Assembly: GCF_000425425.1 (NCBI RefSeq)
Contig: NZ_AUDK01000010.1
Span: 62,001-126,000, forward strand
From: Flavobacterium daejeonense DSM 17708
Lineage (GTDB): Bacteria > Bacteroidota > Bacteroidia > Flavobacteriales > Flavobacteriaceae
Reading direction: 5' to 3'
DNA: 64,000 bases
Position numbers and translations under genes: made by a program. Every line of letters starts with the position of its first letter. Position 1 is the stretch's first letter. Below the pieces are notes generated by a model, which had not been told where the DNA came from, searched no databases, and saw only the letters and a program-made list of their open reading frames with translations. Positions 8,386-16,993 of this stretch are shown here, in pieces.

Positions 8386-9673
8386 AAACAAAAAGAATAT
8401 AGTCTTTGTTTGGGATGGTAGTTCAAAAGAAGCTACAGACGTGCTTCAGGAAAATACAGCGAACAAATTAGAAAAATTGAAAAAGCCAATCATTTTTTTC
8501 CTGATGGGTATTGTATTTCTGGGGTGTATGTATTTAATATTCAAACCATCCGAGGACAAAAAAACTACAGAAAACATAGGGCTCAATGATTCTGTTCCAC
8601 AAGCTGCCGATATAGGTTTACATTCGGATAAACAAAAAGCCTATGAAGAGGAATTATTAGAACAAAAGAATCAGGAAAAACAAAATGCGCTGACATCGCT
8701 ATCGGACTACTGGAATGAAGATAGTACCATTGAAACAAATCAAGATCTTGCTGAAGGTGAAAATGAGACTTCAAATAATCCTTCACTAAACAGTTATCGT
8801 AATGCCCAAAATACCTTAGGTACTTTTTATCAGAATGATAATTCGGAGACTTTGCAATTGCAAAAACAATTGACAGAGTTGAAAGAACAGCTTTCTAAAA
8901 AGGAAAATGTATCGGTAGATCCTGTAGAAAGCCAACTGGAATTAATGGAGAAATCCTATCAGATGGCGGCAAAATATCTACCAACAAATATGGCTTCAAC
9001 AGAACAGTCCAAACAACAAATAGTACCAGTTCCTGGTTCATCAACTCAAAAGGAAACATTTGTAGGTGTTACGCTTAATCATAAAAAAGTAGTTTCTGCT
9101 TTGTATAGAGAAAATACAGATAGCACATTTTTAGCCAATTGGAATGAAAACCGAAATCGTAGCTTTTATACTGTAGGGAGAACCGAACAGGAAGCACAAC
9201 CCAAAAACAGTATTCGTGCTGTTATCCAAGAAGAACAAATTGTAACAGGAGAAAGTAGTGTTCGTTTGCGTTTGTTACAGTCTGCCAAAACTGCAAATTA
9301 TAGTATTCCGAAGGGAACAATTTTAACAGCAAATGCAAAATTGCAACAAGGACGCCTTCAAATGAAGATTACTTCGATAGCGCTAGAGGATAATATCTTT
9401 CCAGTAGATATTACAGTTTTTGGATTGGATGGACAAGAAGGTCTTTTTGTTCCCTATTCTCCGGAAATGAATGCCCTGACTGAAATGGCTGCCAATATGA
9501 GTCAAACTTCCGGAAGCAGTATCATGATGACAAGATCAGCCGGACAACAAATAGCGGGGGATTTAAGCCGCGGGGTGGTACAAGGTGTTTCTGGTTATTT
9601 TTCGAAAAAAGTCCGAACTCCAAAGGTTAGGTTGAAAGCAGGTCATCAGGTATTCCTTGTTTCAAAAAAGTAA
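8372..9673 (+). CDS. traM: Conjugation protein TraM (VirB10-like)
   Basis: This 433-residue protein has a short cytoplasmic N-terminus, one membrane segment (about 37-56, PIIFFLMGIVFLGCMYLIF), a long charged, Gln-rich linker with coiled-coil potential (about 85-195) and a beta-rich C-terminal domain (about 225-433, with KGTILTANAKLQQGRLQM). This is the arrangement of TraM, the VirB10-type bridge between inner and outer membranes. It overlaps traL by 14 nt and precedes the VirB9-like traN by 34 nt. Confidence 0.87.
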   Translation: MKEDKNKKNIVFVWDGSSKEATDVLQENTANKLEKLKKPIIFFLMGIVFLGCMYLIFKPSEDKKTTENIGLNDSVPQAADIGLHSDKQKAYEEELLEQKNQEKQNALTSLSDYWNEDSTIETNQDLAEGENETSNNPSLNSYRNAQNTLGTFYQNDNSETLQLQKQLTELKEQLSKKENVSVDPVESQLELMEKSYQMAAKYLPTNMASTEQSKQQIVPVPGSSTQKETFVGVTLNHKKVVSALYRENTDSTFLANWNENRNRSFYTVGRTEQEAQPKNSIRAVIQEEQIVTGESSVRLRLLQSAKTANYSIPKGTILTANAKLQQGRLQMKITSIALEDNIFPVDITVFGLDGQEGLFVPYSPEMNALTEMAANMSQTSGSSIMMTRSAGQQIAGDLSRGVVQGVSGYFSKKVRTPKVRLKAGHQVFLVSKK

Positions 9674-9707
9674 TAATTCAATTCTGTAAAACTCAATAAA
9701 AGAAAAG

Positions 9708-10601
9708 ATGAAAACAATAATAAAAAACATAATGGTAGTATTAGTTTTAATAGCAGGATACGATGTTAATTCTCAAATTCAATGTACAGCTCCGGATACA
9801 ACAAAGTTAAATTTGGGAAAGATAGAGCCGTACAAAATAGAAGTAACCTATAACAAAACTTCGCATTTGATTTTTCCGGTTGCTATCCGATACGTGGATT
9901 TGGGAAGTAATTGCCTGGTTGCCGGCAAGGCGGAAGATGCAGAAAATGTATTACGAGTAAAAGCCGCAGTTCTTGATTTTAAAGAGGAAACCAACTTTTC
10001 GGTTATTACTGAAGATGGACGTTTTTATAACTTCAATGTGCTTTACAATCCTTGTCCTGCCAACATGAATTATAATCTTTTAGAAATGCAAAAAGAAATA
10101 CATAGGCAGAATACTAATGATGTTCTTTTTGAGGAACTGGGAAAGAATTCGCCTTCATTAGTAGATGAATTAATGGAAAGGATTTATAAAAAAGACAGAT
10201 TAAATATAAAGTATTTAGAAGAAAAAAGTTTTGGTATCCAGCTTAGGCTGAAAGGAATTTATATCCATGATGACAAGTTCTATTTTTATACCGCACTTCG
10301 TAATTTTACTGATGTGCCGTTTCAAATTGATTTTATTACTTTCAAAGTAGTGGATAAAAAAGTTGCCAAACGAACCGTAATACAGGAAAAAATAATGACT
10401 CCATTGCGAATCTACAAACCATTAGATAAAATTGTAGGCAATACGACAGAGCGAAATGTATTTTTACTGAATCAATTTACCATTGCTGATGACAAGATAC
10501 TATTGATAGGTATTTATGAAAAGAACGGTAGCAGGCATCAGATCTTGAAAATAGAAAATTCCGATTTGGTAAGAGCAAAACTGATTAAAAAGATGAAGTA
10601 G
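9708..10601 (+). CDS. traN: Conjugation protein TraN (DUF4138, VirB9-like)
   Basis: This 297-residue protein has a signal peptide (about 1-22, ending VNSQ) followed by a beta-rich region containing EVTYNKTSHLIFPVAIRYVD and a DUF4138 C-terminal part (GIYIHDDKFYFYTALRNFT). Members are VirB9-like periplasmic proteins that work with TraM in the outer core. It is the last recognisable tra gene; traO, traP and traQ, which normally follow, are absent in the next 10 kb. Confidence 0.85.
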   Translation: MKTIIKNIMVVLVLIAGYDVNSQIQCTAPDTTKLNLGKIEPYKIEVTYNKTSHLIFPVAIRYVDLGSNCLVAGKAEDAENVLRVKAAVLDFKEETNFSVITEDGRFYNFNVLYNPCPANMNYNLLEMQKEIHRQNTNDVLFEELGKNSPSLVDELMERIYKKDRLNIKYLEEKSFGIQLRLKGIYIHDDKFYFYTALRNFTDVPFQIDFITFKVVDKKVAKRTVIQEKIMTPLRIYKPLDKIVGNTTERNVFLLNQFTIADDKILLIGIYEKNGSRHQILKIENSDLVRAKLIKKMK

Positions 10602-10624
10602 AAGATAGGTTTAAAAAAGTAAGG

Positions 10625-10655
10625 GAGGTTGTTTCATGATTTATGAAGCAGCCTC
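10625..10655 (+). terminator. Imperfect hairpin after traN
   Basis: Thirteen pairs (two G-U) can form between 10625-10637 and 10643-10655 with a 5-nt loop, 23 nt after the traN stop. There is no clean U-tract behind it, so it may be a weak terminator or a 3'-end processing structure. Confidence 0.4.
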
Positions 10656-10754
10656 TTGGTATTTAGTGTTTTTGATTTCTTAACTGTTTTAAAACAATAA
10701 GTTAGCGGTGAGTGCCGTTTTAAATTTAAAGAGTGAAACATAAAAAATTAAATT

Positions 10755-11024
10755 ATGAATCCAGCATTGGTTTTAAGTATTCTGGCTTTGCTAAGTGGTC
10801 TTGGTCTTCGTTATTGGATTAACAGAAGAAAGTTTTACAGGAGAAGTCCAATTGGAGCAGAAGGTTTTTCGAGTTATGAAAAGTCGGTTATCATTACTTT
10901 TTTGGAGCGTACCGGAAAATGGATTGCTTATATCCTGATTATTTTTGGACTTTTGTTTTATTGGAGCTATTCAAGACAAAAGAAAGAAAAAGAAGTTCCA
11001 ATTGAAATGCAAAATCTAAAATAA
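10755..11024 (+). CDS. Small membrane protein, ICE-associated
   Basis: This 89-residue protein has an N-terminal membrane segment (about 2-21, PALVLSILALLSGLGLRYW), a basic loop (NRRKFYRR) and a second membrane segment (about 55-72, WIAYILIIFGLLFYW), ending in a charged tail. I cannot assign a function. It follows the traN hairpin and lies before the tandem repeats. Similar short proteins are sometimes labelled as molybdenum permeases in Bacteroidota; the sequence offers no support for that label. Confidence 0.6.
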   Translation: MNPALVLSILALLSGLGLRYWINRRKFYRRSPIGAEGFSSYEKSVIITFLERTGKWIAYILIIFGLLFYWSYSRQKKEKEVPIEMQNLK

Positions 11025-11030
11025 CAAAAC

Positions 11031-11757
11031 GAAAAAGGAGGATAGTGAATATCCTCATGCAAAAATACCGCAAGCTTTTTGGTAAAATGGGAGGATTCAC
11101 ATTTTGCCAAAGGGCTTGCTTCTTTTTTTATAGTGAAAAGACTTTCCCGACCATTGGAAGGGAGTGTCTTTTTACTTGGATTTGTATTGTTAATCAGGAT
11201 AAATTACAGACTTAATGAATTGAGATAGGCTTTAAGAACAATGTCATCAATAATACAGCGGCGTTCTTTTGCTTCTTTTCTTTGGTCGCTGATTTGGAAA
11301 GAAAAGAAGTCGGACAAAATCAAAAAGGAGGATAGTGAATATCCTCACGCAAAAATATCGCAAGCTTTTTAGTAAAATGAGAACATTCACATTTTGCCGA
11401 AGTGCTTGCTTCTTTTTTCACAGCAACAAGACTTTCCCGACCTTTGGAAGGGAGTGTCTTTTTGCTCTGATTTGTATTGTTAATCAGGATAAATTACAGA
11501 CTTAATGAATTGATATAAGTTTTAGAACAATGCGATGAATAATACAGCGGCGTTCTTTTGCTTCTTTTCTTTGGTCGCAGATGTGGAAAGAAAAGAAGTC
11601 GGACAAAACGAAAAGGAGGATAGTAAATATCCTCACGCAAAAATACCGCGAGCTTTTTGATAAAATGGGAGGATTCACATTTTACCAAAGTGCTTGCTTC
11701 TTTTTTTACTGCAAAAAGACTTTCCCGACCATCGGAAGGGAGTGTCTTTTTGCAGTC
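11031..11757 (+). repeat. Three tandem copies of a 288-290 bp structured repeat
   Basis: Copy 1 starts near 11031, copy 2 near 11321 and copy 3 near 11609; the third is cut short at about 11757. Each begins with a hairpin (GAGGATA/TATCCTC with a 5-nt loop). A second inverted pair follows (TTTGGTAAAATG against CATTTTGCCAAA or its variants), then a CCC/GGG pair in TTTCCCGACC.TTGGAAGGGA ahead of a T-run. One reading frame is also open through the first about 150 nt of every copy, but no copy has an obvious ribosome binding site or full-length protein. Together with the following inverted repeat it fills the 758 bp between the small membrane gene and PRTRC-ThiF. Either a repeated small RNA or a decayed coding repeat is possible. 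Confidence 0.8.
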
Positions 11758-11759
11758 CG

Positions 11760-11777
11760 CCCCGATAACTATCGGGG
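11760..11777. repeat. Short palindromic element (CCCGATA..TATCGGG)
   Basis: CCCCGATA and TATCGGGG flank a 2-nt centre. The 16-bp core recurs in inverse orientation at 56152-56167. It sits just after the third tandem repeat and just before the PRTRC-ThiF stop, so it could end transcription from the right. Confidence 0.7.
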
Positions 11778-11782
11778 TTGGG

Positions 11783-12589
11783 TTAGTTAACAGGAATGGG
11801 TTGCGACCTAAAATCTTGTAAGTTGAGAAAAAAGCCTCTGTACTGTGTCAATCCGTTACGGAACAACCCCCATAAAAGAGAGCATCCCATTTGTGCCAGT
11901 GCGGAATTGATATATAAATCCTGTTTTTCTAATGCTTCAGCAAGGGAACAACTTGGAGTATCATCAATAGCTTCGGATTGTTTCAACAATTCATCAAATT
12001 CTTCGGTCACAAATGGTAAATTAGCAACCGTTTCGTATTTCTCGGAATTGGGTTGTTTTATTCTCCCAATGGTAGATAATATCACTTGTCCAGTATGTTG
12101 ACTATTGCCAAAATCCATCCAATACTGGGGACGGTTGGAATATGCCCTGCTGTAGCTCAGTCGTTGCAAAATATCAGCAATTTCAAAACGAGCTTTGACA
12201 CTATCCACACAGCTAATAAAAATACTTGCACTAGCGTTTTCGGGCAATCTGTCTAAACTGTCTTTTTCAAATTTTATCGTTTCCGCTTTCCAGTTTGTAC
12301 CTGACCAACGGTTAGCTCTGTTAATTAAGGCTACTGATTTGTATAATCTTGTTTCACATTCGGCAAATCGTTGTCTGCCTAAATTGGCTTCCGTTATAAT
12401 GTCATCATCCCAAAGGCGAACATTTAAACCTGCGTGCCCCAATGTAATAAGGCTATGGTTCATTTCAAGTAAGGCAGTTAGTACTTTTGACCCTGTTCCA
12501 CCCGCACCGATAAGATTTACCGTAATGGGATTAGTGGGATTTATCAAATAGTTATCCGTAAAATGGACTTTTGTTTTTTCTGGATTCAT
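11783..12589 (-). CDS. PRTRC system ThiF family protein
   Basis: This 268-residue protein has a Rossmann-type nucleotide site GAGGTG (28-33) and the ThiF/E1-like continuation LWDDDIITEANLGRQRF, including the conserved Asp and Arg-Gln residues. ThiF proteins adenylate the C-terminus of ubiquitin-like partners; the substrate in PRTRC cassettes is not known. It is the last gene of the leftward cassette, and its start overlaps the PRTRC-B stop by 4 nt (ATGA). Order and length agree with the PRTRC (ParB-related, ThiF-related cassette) set found on ICEs and plasmids. Confidence 0.85.
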   Translation of the reverse strand: MNPEKTKVHFTDNYLINPTNPITVNLIGAGGTGSKVLTALLEMNHSLITLGHAGLNVRLWDDDIITEANLGRQRFAECETRLYKSVALINRANRWSGTNWKAETIKFEKDSLDRLPENASASIFISCVDSVKARFEIADILQRLSYSRAYSNRPQYWMDFGNSQHTGQVILSTIGRIKQPNSEKYETVANLPFVTEEFDELLKQSEAIDDTPSCSLAEALEKQDLYINSALAQMGCSLLWGLFRNGLTQYRGFFLNLQDFRSQPIPVN

Positions 12590-13299
12590 CGCAATACATC
12601 TTTTATGGTTTTCTTACTGTTTATTAATACTTCTTTTGGGAAAACTTTGTCGGTGTTTATAAGACTTTCCCAAAGTGTCACACAGTTTCCTTTTATCGGA
12701 TTATAATTGGGCATCAGATGGCTGAAATAACTATTGAAAAAGTAATGTTCCCATGCGCTGGTAAACGCTTCCAATAAAGCAATTTTCTTTATTTGAATAT
12801 CTACAGTACCCATGCACACATTGCCATTTTCATAAACATTAAAAAAAGGTGCATTGTATAGTTTTGTATTTTCCTTAGGTCTTCGGTTACTTCCCAAAGC
12901 AAAAACCGAAAGACTATTTTTGTTGGCAATCCATAACATAGCCGGAACATTAGCAATACCTTTTGGAATTCCTAAATTTTCCGTAAAATACAGTTCTCTT
13001 GGCATCGCTTTGGTAAACCAAATTACTTTATTATTACTGCTGTCAATATGTAAAATACTATTGCTCATTATTCCCACAGATTTCAAACAAGGTTCTTTTT
13101 GTTCTTTTGCTGTTTTCAATGCTTTTGCCAGTTGATTTGCTTCTCGTATAGTCAAAGGGTGGGCATTAATGGGATTTCCGTTTTTGTCCATATCAAAATG
13201 TTCTACATAAGTAGCTGAGTTCATTTCTTTAGTCTGGTAGAATACCAATGCTGATATAGGATGATATAGCGTTCCAAAATTCGCTGTAATGTCTTTCAT
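12586..13299 (-). CDS. PRTRC system protein B
   Basis: This 237-residue protein matches PRTRC protein B by length and by features such as VIWFTKAMPRELYF and the C-terminal NYNPIKGNCVTLWESLI. Its role is unknown; it occurs only with the cassette and is translationally coupled to the ThiF-like gene by a 4-nt overlap. No membrane segment or signal peptide is seen, so it should be cytoplasmic. Confidence 0.8.
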   Translation of the reverse strand: MKDITANFGTLYHPISALVFYQTKEMNSATYVEHFDMDKNGNPINAHPLTIREANQLAKALKTAKEQKEPCLKSVGIMSNSILHIDSSNNKVIWFTKAMPRELYFTENLGIPKGIANVPAMLWIANKNSLSVFALGSNRRPKENTKLYNAPFFNVYENGNVCMGTVDIQIKKIALLEAFTSAWEHYFFNSYFSHLMPNYNPIKGNCVTLWESLINTDKVFPKEVLINSKKTIKDVLR

Positions 13300-13309
13300 A
13301 ACGATTATT

Positions 13310-14464
13310 TTAAAAGTTATTCAGGATGTATATTAATTCTTCAATAAGGGCAAATAACCGATTCTCAAAATCAAGATTGTTTTCGGTTGTGTCACTTCCG
13401 TCAAAACGTTTAAGAACACAAGGTTCTTCTATTTCTCCATATTCTTGTAATTCATTATTGACGCATTGTATAAGATTTTCATGTAACCAACCTTTGCCAT
13501 CAGCATAAAAGGAAACATAATAATCCATTGTTAAAATGTTTTCCGTTTCGTCTTCGTCTGCTTCTTCGTTGGGTCTTGCATTTCGAAATACATTTTCGTT
13601 GGGATATTGTTCTAAAAGTGCATAGGCATCTTTAGCCAATTTCAAACAATCAAAGTCGAAAATACCTTTGCATTGAAAACGGTTCAATCGTTCTTTGAAA
13701 TAGGTTAAATTGGCAGGGTTAAAAATCTTTTGTTCCATTCGGTCACCAATCCATTCTGCTTGGTCAAATTCACTTTGATAAATCGATGTGTCTTCGTCTT
13801 CGTCGTCATTCGTTAAATATTCCTTCAACATATCGTATTGCCAATGGAGAAAACTATTTTCCTGTCTGTAATAGGGGATGTTTACCCCGTGATAGAGATA
13901 ACAACAGACCGATAGTAACAGTTGTGCATTGTGTTTTCGTTTTCTGTTTTTTAGCAATCTGTACAATGGTACTATTGGAATGTAGTACAATGTAGCATTT
14001 GTATTGTATCGTTCTTCACTTGTAAAAAAGGTTTTCCTATTATCTTGTATGAGTTTGATTTCTTCCCAATCCCTTATCTTACTTTTTAACTGTTTTTTTG
14101 TATCCCATAATGCCAGTGCAATATTATAGGGATAATTATAAATTTGAGTTTGGGTAGGTTTGATTTGATAATGTTCAGCAAGTTGGGAAAGGGACTGGTA
14201 AAAATCCCTTTCCATTTTTATATCTTTCTTACAAGGTTGTGTCATTTTTGTTTCTGCCAAAACAGGCAGAAATGAAGTTCTTAGAAAACCATCGGCAAAA
14301 TCGGAATTGGTACAGACTGCTGTTTGTCCTTGTGAATTTCGTTTGCATCCTTGGTTCGTTGCATCCAGTTTGCGAACTCGTTTAACTGCCGATGTAATTG
14401 CTTTTGTTTTGAGGCTTTGGGTATGCGTATCGTATTCGCTATGGTATGTTGTTGCATAAGTCAT
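13310..14464 (-). CDS. Hypothetical protein in the PRTRC F position
   Basis: This is a 384-residue acidic soluble protein with strongly acidic patches (NDDEDEDTSIY at about 215-225, EEADEDETEN at about 303-312) and no signal peptide or membrane segment. It lies between PRTRC-C and PRTRC-B, where protein F is placed in other cassettes, but I see no motif that proves identity with F. The gap to PRTRC-B is 10 nt and that from PRTRC-C is 18 nt, so it belongs to the same operon. No function is proposed. Confidence 0.55.
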   Translation of the reverse strand: MTYATTYHSEYDTHTQSLKTKAITSAVKRVRKLDATNQGCKRNSQGQTAVCTNSDFADGFLRTSFLPVLAETKMTQPCKKDIKMERDFYQSLSQLAEHYQIKPTQTQIYNYPYNIALALWDTKKQLKSKIRDWEEIKLIQDNRKTFFTSEERYNTNATLYYIPIVPLYRLLKNRKRKHNAQLLLSVCCYLYHGVNIPYYRQENSFLHWQYDMLKEYLTNDDEDEDTSIYQSEFDQAEWIGDRMEQKIFNPANLTYFKERLNRFQCKGIFDFDCLKLAKDAYALLEQYPNENVFRNARPNEEADEDETENILTMDYYVSFYADGKGWLHENLIQCVNNELQEYGEIEEPCVLKRFDGSDTTENNLDFENRLFALIEELIYILNNF

Positions 14465-14482
14465 CTTTTTATGGTTTTGAGT

Positions 14483-14701
14483 TTAACCTTTCGTTCCAAT
14501 AGCACTTTCAAATCGGTATTGTACTGTATCATCCTTTATTACAGGAGCTGAAATTTTTGCGGTTGTGAGTATGGGATACGTATTGGAATAGAAATTCAAT
14601 ACCGCTTGTACACTCCATTTTGGTTCGGGGTCAGAGAGTTTGATTTCCTGACCTTTATCGATCAGAATGAAAACTCTTTCTAATTGCGTTGCTAATAACA
14701 T
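14483..14701 (-). CDS. PRTRC system protein C
   Basis: This 72-residue protein has the form of PRTRC-C: an acidic start, LSDPEPKWSVQAVLNFYSNTYP, and a basic end. PRTRC-C is small with a possible ubiquitin-like shape, which would fit the ThiF-like partner, but that link is an inference. It begins 18 nt after PRTRC-E. Confidence 0.82.
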   Translation of the reverse strand: MLLATQLERVFILIDKGQEIKLSDPEPKWSVQAVLNFYSNTYPILTTAKISAPVIKDDTVQYRFESAIGTKG

Positions 14702-14719
14702 AATTGCGTAAGTTTTAGG

Positions 14720-15256
14720 TTAAACATTTTCTTGCTCTGTTGCAAAAAGGCTTGGAGAAGCAAACTTGTCGGACAGTTCTTTTTTGCGCTTGTTTATGAC
14801 TTCGGCATATTCAGGAAAATCGTTAGGATTGGGAACTTTCATCCAGGCATCACGGTGTTTGCCCTCTTTGTCTAATTCGTCAGCCTTTGCCATTGCTTCG
14901 TGATACTTTTTTTCTTTTTCTTCCTTGGCTTTTTTCTCCTTATCGGTTTTTTCTTTTTCCATTGCCGAATGCTTTTGGGCATTTTCCAATTGTTTCATAT
15001 AGGCTTCCATATTGACCATTAAACCTGAGGTGGTTTCTAATGGAACAGCGATGCTTTTAAAAAATCCCTCGTCCAGTTCTTCTGCTGTACCTCTAAGATT
15101 TAGAGGTGTTATCAGTTGCTTTGCATGGTCTCCACATTGGTCATTTTGAAGTAATATGGAAACAATTAGTTTGTTTTCTACTCCTTTGGAAATCGTTAAT
15201 TGTAAATTCCCTGTGATTTCCAATTGTGCTATTTGATTGAAAAAATTAGTACTCAT
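14720..15256 (-). CDS. PRTRC system protein E
   Basis: This 178-residue protein has an N-terminal domain like PRTRC-E (NFFNQIAQLEITGNLQLTIS, then LTPLNLRGTAEELDEGFF-type text at about 49-66). A Lys/Glu-rich coiled-coil stretch (about 95-125) and a short C-terminal tail follow. The function is unknown. It begins 12 nt after the small upstream ORF, within the operon that starts at ssb. Confidence 0.82.
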   Translation of the reverse strand: MSTNFFNQIAQLEITGNLQLTISKGVENKLIVSILLQNDQCGDHAKQLITPLNLRGTAEELDEGFFKSIAVPLETTSGLMVNMEAYMKQLENAQKHSAMEKEKTDKEKKAKEEKEKKYHEAMAKADELDKEGKHRDAWMKVPNPNDFPEYAEVINKRKKELSDKFASPSLFATEQENV

Positions 15257-15268
15257 CTTTCTAAAATT

Positions 15269-15463
15269 TTAAAGTGTTGTTAATTCTCTTTTGATTGCTG
15301 TCAGTTTCTCGTGCATATCCTTCCAATAGGCTTTTTGTATTTTGTCAAAATCAGAAAAGCTTTTGTCTTCGTGTTGGTATTCAGTGTATTGTTTCGTAAT
15401 CTCAATGGCTTCATCAAGATTACTAACTTCAATCAGACAACCATTTAAGTCTGTTACTTTCAT
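15269..15463 (-). CDS. Small hypothetical protein of the PRTRC operon
   Basis: This is a 64-residue acidic protein (MKVTDLNGCLIEVSNLDEAI..) with no membrane segment. It fits between DUF932 (16 nt upstream) and PRTRC-E (12 nt downstream) in the same frame direction and with a normal ATG start. It is not recognised; the tight spacing and position support it being a real gene. Confidence 0.6.
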   Translation of the reverse strand: MKVTDLNGCLIEVSNLDEAIEITKQYTEYQHEDKSFSDFDKIQKAYWKDMHEKLTAIKRELTTL

Positions 15464-15479
15464 TTTTTAGCGATTTTGG

Positions 15480-16553
15480 TTAGTTGAAATGGAGAATATC
15501 ACTACCAACTTTCGAAAAAGAGGTACACAGTTCAAAAGCCTTTTGAGATTTTATTTGTGCTGTACCACCCAATACAATAGATTGTAGTTTGGCTTCATCA
15601 TCTTTGTAATTACGTACATTTTGGAAGTAGCCCGTCACAGCGTTATAAGCTCCAAACAAAGTACCTTTTGTGGTTTCCATTTGTTGGGAATCACTAGTCA
15701 TAGCATAAGCAAAAGCACTTTCGACCGTATTTTTGAACACGGTGGATATTTCGTCGTCATTACCCTTTTTGATGTGATCTAAGGTCTCTTTATTGGGACA
15801 AAGAGCCAACTGTATCAGTTTTTCAACCTCCTTATCAGTTATTCTTACTTTTGCCCAGTTATTGAAAATAGATTCTAATTGGTTGCTAAACTCGTTTGCT
15901 AATCCCATTACTTTATGGGCATTGTCTAAACGTTGTTTTGCTCCCGAAGTATGACGGATGCGTACCACGTTGCTCATATTTTTGAGTGATGCGTTAAGTG
16001 TGTTTTGGCATACAATTCTAACAGGGGTAAAGGCTGCGGTAATACTTCCGCTACCATCGTGCGAAGTGGTAAGGAAAATATATTTTTCTGTTACATCATC
16101 ACCATTACCCACACGGATATAATCAGGCAGTTTTGCAGTTATGAAAATACGCTCTCCATTGCCTAAAGCTCCTGCGGTCTCGTATAATATTCCATCCGTA
16201 CCCCCTACGATAGCATCAAAAAAGCTAAAAGCCTCACGATTCTGAACAATATGATAGTCTTTACCTACTACGCCTAAAACGGTATTGTTATCAGTACGGA
16301 TGGTAGAAAAATAGTCAGGAACGCTTAATTCGTAATTGCGAATCTCGATGCTGTTTGCAGTATCTATTATCCCTGAACTTTTAGTGTAAAGAGGTGTTTT
16401 GACTACTTCATAATCAAGTCCTGCGTGTTGGATGGCTTCTGCACTTGTAGGATAGTCTTGTACAATTTGTCCTAAACCATGCCACGCTTTTTGCTGAACG
16501 CTAAAGAATGAATAAAGTTCTGTTTTTTCGTTGAAATTTAAATTATGTCCCAT
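15480..16553 (-). CDS. DUF932 domain-containing phage/plasmid-like protein
   Basis: This 357-residue protein starts MGHNLNFNEKTELYSFFSVQ and contains QKAWHGLGQIV, the signature of the DUF932 / TIGR03299 group. These are carried by plasmids, phages and ICEs and have no proven biochemical role. The family is often encoded next to ssb, as here (47 nt downstream of ssb). Length is normal. Confidence 0.87.
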   Translation of the reverse strand: MGHNLNFNEKTELYSFFSVQQKAWHGLGQIVQDYPTSAEAIQHAGLDYEVVKTPLYTKSSGIIDTANSIEIRNYELSVPDYFSTIRTDNNTVLGVVGKDYHIVQNREAFSFFDAIVGGTDGILYETAGALGNGERIFITAKLPDYIRVGNGDDVTEKYIFLTTSHDGSGSITAAFTPVRIVCQNTLNASLKNMSNVVRIRHTSGAKQRLDNAHKVMGLANEFSNQLESIFNNWAKVRITDKEVEKLIQLALCPNKETLDHIKKGNDDEISTVFKNTVESAFAYAMTSDSQQMETTKGTLFGAYNAVTGYFQNVRNYKDDEAKLQSIVLGGTAQIKSQKAFELCTSFSKVGSDILHFN

Positions 16554-16600
16554 GATATTGAAATTTTAAAATTTGAAAAAGATTAGATGAGTTTATTGTG

Positions 16601-16993
16601 TTAGAATGGTAAATCGTCGTTTGGTTCTTGATTTGTGGTCTTCGTTTTTTCTTGCTTGTTACTAACCTGAGCGTTTTCCGTTTTCTTAGTACCTCCGTGC
16701 AATTTGATAGTTGAGGTATGGAAGTTTAGGCTTGCTCTTAACTCGCCGTCATTTGCTGTCCACGGTCTTGTGCTAACTCTGCCTGTAAGTTCTACCAAAG
16801 TGCCTTTGGTTAGTATCTTCGCCACATTTGGGCTTATCCAATAAGAGCAATCAAAATAAGTTGTTTGCTCTATGCGTTCGCCCTGTTTGTTGCGATAGCT
16901 GTCGTTGGTAGCTACTGAAAAATTCACTACTTTTTTATCCTGTGATGTTGTGCGTACTTCCGCATCCCTTGTCAGTCTTCCGATGATGTTCAT
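16601..16993 (-). CDS. ssb: Single-stranded DNA-binding protein (ICE copy)
   Basis: This 130-residue protein has an OB fold (MNIIGRLTRDAEVRTTSQDK..., then KGTLVELTGRVSTRPW at about 61-76) and a short acidic C-terminus ending NDDLPF, the tail by which SSB recruits partner proteins. It is probably the element's own SSB for single-strand transfer or replication. It is first in the leftward PRTRC operon, downstream of the 645 bp gene-poor stretch. Confidence 0.92.
   Translation of the reverse strand: MNIIGRLTRDAEVRTTSQDKKVVNFSVATNDSYRNKQGERIEQTTYFDCSYWISPNVAKILTKGTLVELTGRVSTRPWTANDGELRASLNFHTSTIKLHGGTKKTENAQVSNKQEKTKTTNQEPNDDLPF

Noticed and set aside
11581..11790. 69-codon frame in the third tandem repeat
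   Set aside because: The frame starts upstream in one repeat copy and ends in the palindrome, so its ends are given by repeats and not by a gene; similar frames in copies 1 and 2 end differently.
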